This document shows positions 57,994 through 64,000 of a DNA stretch of 64,000 nucleotides, piece after piece. The translations under genes and the position numbers were made by a program. Numbering within the stretch: the stretch's first letter is position 1; each line of letters begins with the position of its first letter. The notes below the pieces were generated by a model. The model had not been told where the DNA came from. It ran no database searches and saw nothing but the letters and a program-made list of their open reading frames with translations. The DNA comes from Alphaproteobacteria bacterium (GTDB lineage Bacteria > Pseudomonadota > Alphaproteobacteria > Micropepsales > Micropepsaceae), in contig JAFARO010000004.1 in assembly GCA_019245415.1 (NCBI GenBank), positions 1,054,001 to 1,118,000 on the forward strand. Reading direction: 5' to 3'.

Positions 57994-59169
57994 ATGCGCC
58001 TTCTGTCCCTCGGTCTTGGACTGTCCCTCCTGCTTGCTGCCGGTTCGGCGTTCGGCGCCATTTCCACCACCGCCGAGCACGGCCTGCTGATGGACGCCGA
58101 GACGGGACAGGTCTTGTGGGCGAAGGACGCCTTCGCGCCGATGCCGCCGGCTTCGATGAGCAAGCTGATGACCTTGGAACTTCTGTTCCAGCGTCTGAAG
58201 GACGGCCGCATCAAGCCGACCGACACCTTCCCGGTTTCCGAGCGCGCCTGGAGCACGCAGGGCTCCAAGATGTTCGTGGAGCTGCACGGCAACATCCCCG
58301 TGGAGGCGCTGATCCGCGGCATCATCGTCGATTCCGGCAACGATGCCTGCGTCGTGGTGGCCGAGGGTATCGGCGGCACGGTGGAGGGTTTCGTCGATCT
58401 GATGAACCAGCGGGCCAAGCAGCTCGGTCTGGCGCAGTCGCATTTCGTCAATCCGGACGGTTTGCCGGAACCGCCCGGACAACTGATGTCGGCGCTCGAT
58501 CTGGCCAAGCTGGCGCGGCACCTCATCCGCGACTATCCGCAATATTATCGCTATTTCAGCGAGCCGGAATTCACCTGGCACAACATCCATCAGAGCAATC
58601 GCGACACGGTGCTCGCCAAGATCCCCGGAGCCGACGGATTGAAGACCGGACACACCGACGCGGCGGGCTATGGCATCACCACCTCGGCCAAGCAGGGCGA
58701 CCATCGTCTGATCCTGGTGCTGAACGGGCTGCGCTATCCCGATCTCGACAAATCCAGTTCGGCGCGGCAGGACTGGGTCGCCGGACAGCGTCGCGGCGAC
58801 GAGGCGGCGCGCATCCTCGGATTGGCCTTCCGCGAATTCCGGCGCTACGAGCTGTTCAAGCCGGGCGACGTGGTGGGTCAGGCGGAGGTCTGGGGCGGCG
58901 AGCAGGCCAGCGTTCCGCTCACCGTGCAGCAGCCGGCGGCGCTGACCCTGCAGGTCGATTCGCGCGGCGCCATGAAGGTCACGGTCGCCTATGACGCGCC
59001 GGTCAAGGCGCCGATCGCGCAGGGCCAGCGCATCGGCACCCTGCGCGTCACCGCGCCGGATTTCCCCGGTCTCGATCTGCCGCTCGTGGCCGCGAAACCG
59101 GTGGCGCAAACCGGATTCTTCGGCCGCATCTGGCTCGGCGCCGAGGCGCTGATGTCCGGCAAGAAATGA
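57994..59169 (+). CDS. D-alanyl-D-alanine carboxypeptidase (PBP5/6 type)
   Basis: A 391-residue periplasmic penicillin-binding protein with a signal peptide (LGLSLLLAAGSAFGA). Active-site motifs: SxxK = Ser54-Met-Ser-Lys57 in PPASMSKLMT, SGN in VDSGNDA, and KTG in LKTGHTDAAG. It trims the terminal D-Ala of peptidoglycan stems. A C-terminal beta domain and a last amphipathic-looking stretch (FFGRIWLGAEALM) for membrane attachment follow. It overlaps tmk by four bases. Confidence 0.95.
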   Translation: MRLLSLGLGLSLLLAAGSAFGAISTTAEHGLLMDAETGQVLWAKDAFAPMPPASMSKLMTLELLFQRLKDGRIKPTDTFPVSERAWSTQGSKMFVELHGNIPVEALIRGIIVDSGNDACVVVAEGIGGTVEGFVDLMNQRAKQLGLAQSHFVNPDGLPEPPGQLMSALDLAKLARHLIRDYPQYYRYFSEPEFTWHNIHQSNRDTVLAKIPGADGLKTGHTDAAGYGITTSAKQGDHRLILVLNGLRYPDLDKSSSARQDWVAGQRRGDEAARILGLAFREFRRYELFKPGDVVGQAEVWGGEQASVPLTVQQPAALTLQVDSRGAMKVTVAYDAPVKAPIAQGQRIGTLRVTAPDFPGLDLPLVAAKPVAQTGFFGRIWLGAEALMSGKK

Positions 59170-59804
59170 CCGCAGGCTTCATCACGCTCGAAGGCGGCGA
59201 GGGCGTGGGCAAGTCCACGCAGCTTCGCCGTCTTGCGAACACCCTCGAGCGGCATGGGCGCAGATGCGTGGTGACGCGTGAGCCGGGAGGCTCGCCGGGC
59301 GCGGAGGAGATCCGCGCGCTCCTGGTCAACGGCGAGCCGGGACGCTGGGACGCCCTGACCGAGACGCTGCTGCTGTTCGCCGCGCGCGCCGATCATGTGG
59401 CGCGCACGATCAAGCCGGCGCTGGCGCAGGGCGAGTTCGTCGTCTGCGACCGCTTCGCCGATTCCACCTATGCCTATCAGGGCGTCGGCCGCGACATGCC
59501 GCGCGAAACAATCCGGCGCATCGAATCCATCGTGCTCGGCGATTTCAAGCCCGATCTGACGTTCGTTCTCGATCTTCCGGCGGAAACGGGACTCGCGCGC
59601 GCCCATGCGCGCAGCGTCGCGGAAAGCCGCTTCGAGCGCTTCGGCCTCGAGTTCCACGAGCGCCTGCGCCAGGCTTTCCTCGACATCGCGCGCCGCGCAC
59701 CCGAGCGCTGCGTGGTGATCGATGCCGCGATGCGCGAAGAGGACGTGGCCGCGGAAATCTGGCGCGTGGTCGCAGAACGTCTCCAGCTTCAGGTTTCGAA
59801 CTAG
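59166..59804 (+). CDS. tmk: Thymidylate kinase
   Basis: A 212-residue kinase that phosphorylates dTMP to dTDP. The P-loop EGGEGVGKST is at residues 9-18, the substrate motif TREPGGSPGAEEIR follows, and DRFADSTYAYQG is the DR(Y/F) segment. Its start overlaps the dacC stop (ATGA). Together with nrdJ it belongs to dNTP supply. Confidence 0.96.
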   Translation: MTAGFITLEGGEGVGKSTQLRRLANTLERHGRRCVVTREPGGSPGAEEIRALLVNGEPGRWDALTETLLLFAARADHVARTIKPALAQGEFVVCDRFADSTYAYQGVGRDMPRETIRRIESIVLGDFKPDLTFVLDLPAETGLARAHARSVAESRFERFGLEFHERLRQAFLDIARRAPERCVVIDAAMREEDVAAEIWRVVAERLQLQVSN

Positions 59805-59806
59805 GC

Positions 59807-60862
59807 ATGGCCAAGCGCGCTCGCAGCGTCGAGATTGTCGAGACTGACCGCGTGGAAGGGTTTGCGCATCCGCGCGAAGCGGCGATCCTCGCCGGCCATG
59901 CCGATGCGCTGGCGCGAGCGGCGCGCGCCATCCGCCGGGGCCGGCCGCCGCAGGCCTGGCTGATCACCGGGCCGCCGGGCATCGGCAAGGCGACGCTCGC
60001 CTATCGCATCGCGCGCTATCTGCTCGCTCATGGCGCGACGGCGGAGGGCCCGGACGATCTCTCGGTGCCGGACAATTCGCCGGTCGCGCAACAGGTCGCG
60101 GCGGGTTCGCATCCGGGACTGCTGGTGCTCAAGCGCGGAATCAATCCCGAGACCGGCAAGCTGATGACGGTGCTTTCGGTCGGCGAGATCCGCCGGCTCG
60201 GCGGCTTCTTCGGCATGACGTCCGGCGCCGGCGGCTGGCGCGTGGCCATCATCGACACGGCCGACGACATGAACGAGGCGGCGGCGAACGCGCTGCTCAA
60301 ATTGCTCGAGGAGCCGCCCTCGCGCGCCATGCTGCTCCTCGTTGCGAATGTGCCGGGACGCCTGCTGCCCACCATCCGCTCGCGCTGCCAGAGGTTGGAG
60401 CTGCGGCCGCTCGACGAGGCGACGATGGAGGCCCAGCTCAAGCGTCTCCTGCCCGATGCCGACGCCAAGCAGCGCACCTCGCTGGTGCGGCTGAGCGGCG
60501 GGTCGCTGGGCCTGGCACTCAAGCTGGCGGGCGGCGAGGGCACCGAGCTGGCGGCCGAAGCCGACCGGCTGATCGATCGCGCCACGTCGCCGGACGTCTC
60601 CGCTCTACTCGCCTTCGCAGACAAACTCTCGCGAATGACCGACGGGCTCGAAGATTTCGGCGCCTTCTTGACCCAGGCACTGGCCGAGCGCATCAGAGCG
60701 AAGGCCGGCTCCGGCGCGCGGCTCGACCGCTGGGTCGCGGCATGGGAGGCGTTGAACCGCAGTTTCGCACGGTCGACGGCGCTGCATCTCGATCCGCGGC
60801 AGACGGTGCTCGGCGCGGCGCGGACGCTGGGCGACGCCGCCAGGCGGGCAGGGACAGTCTGA
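59807..60862 (+). CDS. holB: DNA polymerase III subunit delta'
   Basis: A 351-residue clamp-loader subunit. The ATPase-like fold has GPPGIGKATLAYRIA (Walker A), IIDTADDMNEAAANALLKLLEEPP with the DxxD-type Walker B region, and IRSRCQRLELRPL (the SRC motif). The zinc cysteines of many delta' proteins are missing, as in other alphaproteobacterial HolB. It follows tmk after two bases, the common order. Confidence 0.94.
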   Translation: MAKRARSVEIVETDRVEGFAHPREAAILAGHADALARAARAIRRGRPPQAWLITGPPGIGKATLAYRIARYLLAHGATAEGPDDLSVPDNSPVAQQVAAGSHPGLLVLKRGINPETGKLMTVLSVGEIRRLGGFFGMTSGAGGWRVAIIDTADDMNEAAANALLKLLEEPPSRAMLLLVANVPGRLLPTIRSRCQRLELRPLDEATMEAQLKRLLPDADAKQRTSLVRLSGGSLGLALKLAGGEGTELAAEADRLIDRATSPDVSALLAFADKLSRMTDGLEDFGAFLTQALAERIRAKAGSGARLDRWVAAWEALNRSFARSTALHLDPRQTVLGAARTLGDAARRAGTV

Positions 60863-61644
60863 TGCTCGTCGACTCCCATTGTCATCTCGACTTCGACGAG
60901 TTCGCGCCGGAACTCGACGCGGTGGTCGCGCGCGCGTCGGAAGCGGGCGTCGGCGCGATGGTCACGATCGGCACCAAGCTCGCGAACTTCCCCAAGGTGC
61001 GCGCGGTGGCGGAGCGCTTCGGCAATGTCTGGTGCAGCGTCGGCGTCCACCCGCACGAAGCGCAGGTGGAGGAGCTGGAAAGTCCAGAGATCCTGCTCAC
61101 CCACGCCCGCCAGGCGAAAGTCGTGGGCATCGGCGAAACGGGTCTCGATTATTATTACGAGCACAGCCCGCGCGAAGCACAGCGCGCCAATTTCCGCCAT
61201 CACATCGCGGCCGCCCGCGAGGCGGGCCTGCCGCTGATCGTCCATACGCGCGATGCCGACGACGACACGATCGCGATCCTCGAAGAGGAGATGGCGCGCG
61301 GCATCTTCGCCGGCGTGCTGCATTGCTTCACCGGCACGCGCCGGCTGGCCCGAGCGGCGCTGGAGCTCGGGCTCTACATTTCCGCGTCCGGCATTGCGAC
61401 GTTCAAGAATTCGGGCGAATTGCGGGCCGTCTTGAGCGAAGTGCCGGCGGAGCGGCTGCTGGTCGAGACCGATGCGCCGTACCTGGCGCCGGTGCCGATG
61501 CGCGGCAGGCGCAACGAGCCGGCCTTTGTCGCCCACACCGCAGCGAGGCTGGCGGAGCTGCGCGGCGTCGGCGCCGAGGGCTTCGCGCGCCAGACCACAG
61601 ACAATTTCTTCCGCCTGTTCGCCAAGGCGGTGCGTCCGGCATGA
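60862..61644 (+). CDS. TatD family metal-dependent hydrolase
   Basis: A 260-residue TIM-barrel hydrolase. Metal-binding residues are His6 and His8 in DSHCHLDF, Glu in IGETGLDYYY, His in IVHTRDADDD, His in LHCFTG and Asp in VETDAPYLAP. Family members are DNases or similar; activity not fixed here. Its ATG overlaps the holB stop (TGATG) and it ends in an ATGA overlap with the next gene. Confidence 0.95.
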   Translation: MLVDSHCHLDFDEFAPELDAVVARASEAGVGAMVTIGTKLANFPKVRAVAERFGNVWCSVGVHPHEAQVEELESPEILLTHARQAKVVGIGETGLDYYYEHSPREAQRANFRHHIAAAREAGLPLIVHTRDADDDTIAILEEEMARGIFAGVLHCFTGTRRLARAALELGLYISASGIATFKNSGELRAVLSEVPAERLLVETDAPYLAPVPMRGRRNEPAFVAHTAARLAELRGVGAEGFARQTTDNFFRLFAKAVRPA

Positions 61645-62462
61645 GCGGTCTCGAAGCGACCATACTGGGGTGCGGCTCTTCCGGCGGGGTGCCGCGGCTG
61701 GGGGGCAAGGACAATGCCGGCTACTGGGGCGCCTGCGATCCGCAAAACCCCAAGAACCGGCGCTCGCGCTGTTCGCTGCTGGTGCGCCGCAAAGAGGCAG
61801 AAGGCGAGACGGCGGTGCTGGTGGATACTTCGCCCGACATGCGCGAGCAGCTCCTGGCCGCGCGCTGCGGCGCGCTCGACGGCGTCGTCATCACGCACGA
61901 TCACGCCGACCAGATCCACGGCTTCGACGATCTGCGCATGGTGGCGATCAATATGCGACGCCGCGTCGACGTCCATGCCGACGCCGCGACAATGGAAGGC
62001 TTGCTCGCGCGCTTCGGCTATTGCTTCGTGCAGCCCAAAGGCAGCGGCTATCCCCCGATCGCCAAAGCCCACGAGATCGCGGAGCCTTTCGAAGAGTTCT
62101 CGATCGACGGCCCCGCCGGCGCCATTGCGGTGCGGCCGTTCTCTCAGGTGCACGGCCATATCCGCTCGCTCGGCCTGCGCTTCGGGCCGCTCGCCTATTC
62201 GAGCGACGTCAATCGCCTGGACGAGGCGGCATTCGACGCGCTGGCGGGTGTCGAATGCTGGATCGTCGACACCTTGCGTTACGACCCGCATCCCAGCCAC
62301 GCGCATCTGGCATTGGCGCTGGAATGGATCGCGCGCGTGAAACCCAAACGCGCCATCCTCACCAATCTCCACACCGACCTCGACTACGAGGCGCTCAAGC
62401 GCGAGCTCCCCGACGGCGTCGAGCCGGCATATGACGGGATGCGGATAACGCTGGCGCTTTAG
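61641..62462 (+). CDS. MBL fold metallo-hydrolase (PhnP-like)
   Basis: A 273-residue metallo-beta-lactamase-fold protein. The metal motif is THDHADQIHG (HxHxDH-like) near residue 85; further ligands lie in QVHGH and near the end in NLHTDLDY. The N-terminal ILGCGSSGGVPRLGG is shared by PhnP-like phosphodiesterases and relatives. Substrate unknown. It overlaps TatD by four bases and the convergent GST gene by four. Confidence 0.93.
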   Translation: MSGLEATILGCGSSGGVPRLGGKDNAGYWGACDPQNPKNRRSRCSLLVRRKEAEGETAVLVDTSPDMREQLLAARCGALDGVVITHDHADQIHGFDDLRMVAINMRRRVDVHADAATMEGLLARFGYCFVQPKGSGYPPIAKAHEIAEPFEEFSIDGPAGAIAVRPFSQVHGHIRSLGLRFGPLAYSSDVNRLDEAAFDALAGVECWIVDTLRYDPHPSHAHLALALEWIARVKPKRAILTNLHTDLDYEALKRELPDGVEPAYDGMRITLAL

Positions 62463-63055
62463 GCAAGCCCCTCCGCGGCCATCGCGGCGCGGACCTTGGG
62501 GCGGGCGGCGACTTTGTCGAACCAGGCCTTGAGCGCGGGCGTGACAGGGATGTGCAACCGCGTCGCCCAGAACAGCATGACGAAGAAATAGGCGTCCGCC
62601 GCGCTGAAGCTGTTACCCAGCAGGAAAGCATTGCCCTGAAGCGCCTTCTCGACGAAGGCGAATTTCTTTTCGAGGGTCTCGATGGTCTGCTTGCGGGCGT
62701 CGCCTTCCGCGCCGCGGAACAAGGGCGTGAAGGTCTTGTGGATCTCGCCGTTGATGTAGGTGAGCCATTCCTGGAGCTTGTAGCGCTCGAAGCTGCCGGC
62801 TTTCGGCGCCAGTCCGCTCTCGGGCTTGAGATCGGCGATGTACTGCACGATGGCCGGTCCTTCGGTGAGCAGCCTCGCGTCGTCGAGCACGAGCGCGGGC
62901 ACCGCGCCCTTCGGATTGACGGCATAGTAGTCGCTGCCGTCCTCGAGCTTGTGCGCCTTGAGATCGACCTTCTTGAGATCGAGAGCGACGCCGGCCTCTT
63001 CGGCGACGATGTGCGGCGACAGCGAGCAGGCGCCGGGGGTGTAGTAGAGCTTCAT
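62459..63055 (-). CDS. Glutathione S-transferase, beta-class-like
   Basis: A 198-residue protein with a thioredoxin-fold N-terminus (MKLYYTPGACSLSPHIVAEE; the cysteine is Cys10) and a helical C-terminus (FSAADAYFFVMLFWATRL is the N-capping region). The CSLSPH pattern is typical of bacterial beta-class GSTs. Substrate unknown. It lies 3 bases after the cysteine synthase gene, so probably cotranscribed. Confidence 0.93.
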   Translation of the reverse strand: MKLYYTPGACSLSPHIVAEEAGVALDLKKVDLKAHKLEDGSDYYAVNPKGAVPALVLDDARLLTEGPAIVQYIADLKPESGLAPKAGSFERYKLQEWLTYINGEIHKTFTPLFRGAEGDARKQTIETLEKKFAFVEKALQGNAFLLGNSFSAADAYFFVMLFWATRLHIPVTPALKAWFDKVAARPKVRAAMAAEGLA

Positions 63056-63058
63056 GAT

Positions 63059-64000
<942 letters not shown>

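Overview
The window looks like a stretch of a GC-rich alphaproteobacterial chromosome. Gene content and order (ispH-thrB-rnhA, rlpA-dacC-tmk-holB-tatD, a PopZ-like gene before valS, class II NrdJ), matches to CtrA- and NrdR-type sites and many short palindromic intergenic repeats all point that way. The GloVer-repeat proteins would fit a Rhizomicrobium/Micropepsaceae-like lineage, but that is a guess and not provable here. Nothing indicates a plasmid, prophage, CRISPR array or insertion sequence.

Layout. 1-5.6 kb: the 3' end of a PAS-GGDEF-EAL protein, then algH, a peroxiredoxin, a GFA-type zinc protein and the opposing ispH-thrB-rnhA operon. 5.7-8.0 kb: a lipoprotein gene overlapping argS. 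8.0-13.6 kb: a repeat pair, a tandem glycine riboswitch, then gcvT-gcvH-gcvPA-gcvPB and a coupled gene of unknown function. 13.6-18.9 kb: repeat-rich spacers, secreted unknowns, a PQQ-type propeller, a pentapeptide-repeat protein and a DUF1203 protein. 19.0-23.4 kb: B12-dependent ribonucleotide reductase nrdJ with a 61-codon downstream gene and an upstream region rich in regulator-like sites. 23.4-32.0 kb: an aldonolactone-oxidase-like flavoprotein, a POT transporter-metC-hisI operon, a frameshifted oxygenase-like gene, and the cysK-sseA-GNAT operon. 32.1-36.5 kb: a sulfotransferase-like gene and two glycosyltransferase-like genes, followed by tRNA-Asn and tRNA-Cys and a possible small RNA. 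37-43 kb: pcm, tolC, a popZ-like gene and valS, which carries a patch of foreign-looking codon use. 43-50 kb: small envelope proteins, a methyltransferase, an isoquinoline-oxidoreductase-type molybdoenzyme pair and a DUF885 peptidase. 50-57 kb: secreted proteins (deacetylase, two GloVer-repeat proteins, a PQQ propeller), tRNA-Ser and a broken CPBP-like gene. 57-62.5 kb: the rlpA-dacC-tmk-holB-tatD-MBL run. The window ends with opposing GST and cysK genes, the latter cut by the window edge.

How the genes work together. The glycine cluster is a complete glycine-sensing and cleavage module, lacking only the shared L-protein. There are two cysteine synthases, a mercaptopyruvate sulfurtransferase and cystathionine beta-lyase for sulfur amino acid metabolism. 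Much of the remainder serves the envelope (RlpA, PBP-type carboxypeptidase, TolC, lipoproteins) or replication and dNTP supply (nrdJ, tmk, holB). The most unusual signals are the valS codon-use patch, the nrdJ control region, the CtrA-site-linked RNA candidate next to tRNA-Cys, the frameshifted oxygenase-like gene and the dispersed repeat families.
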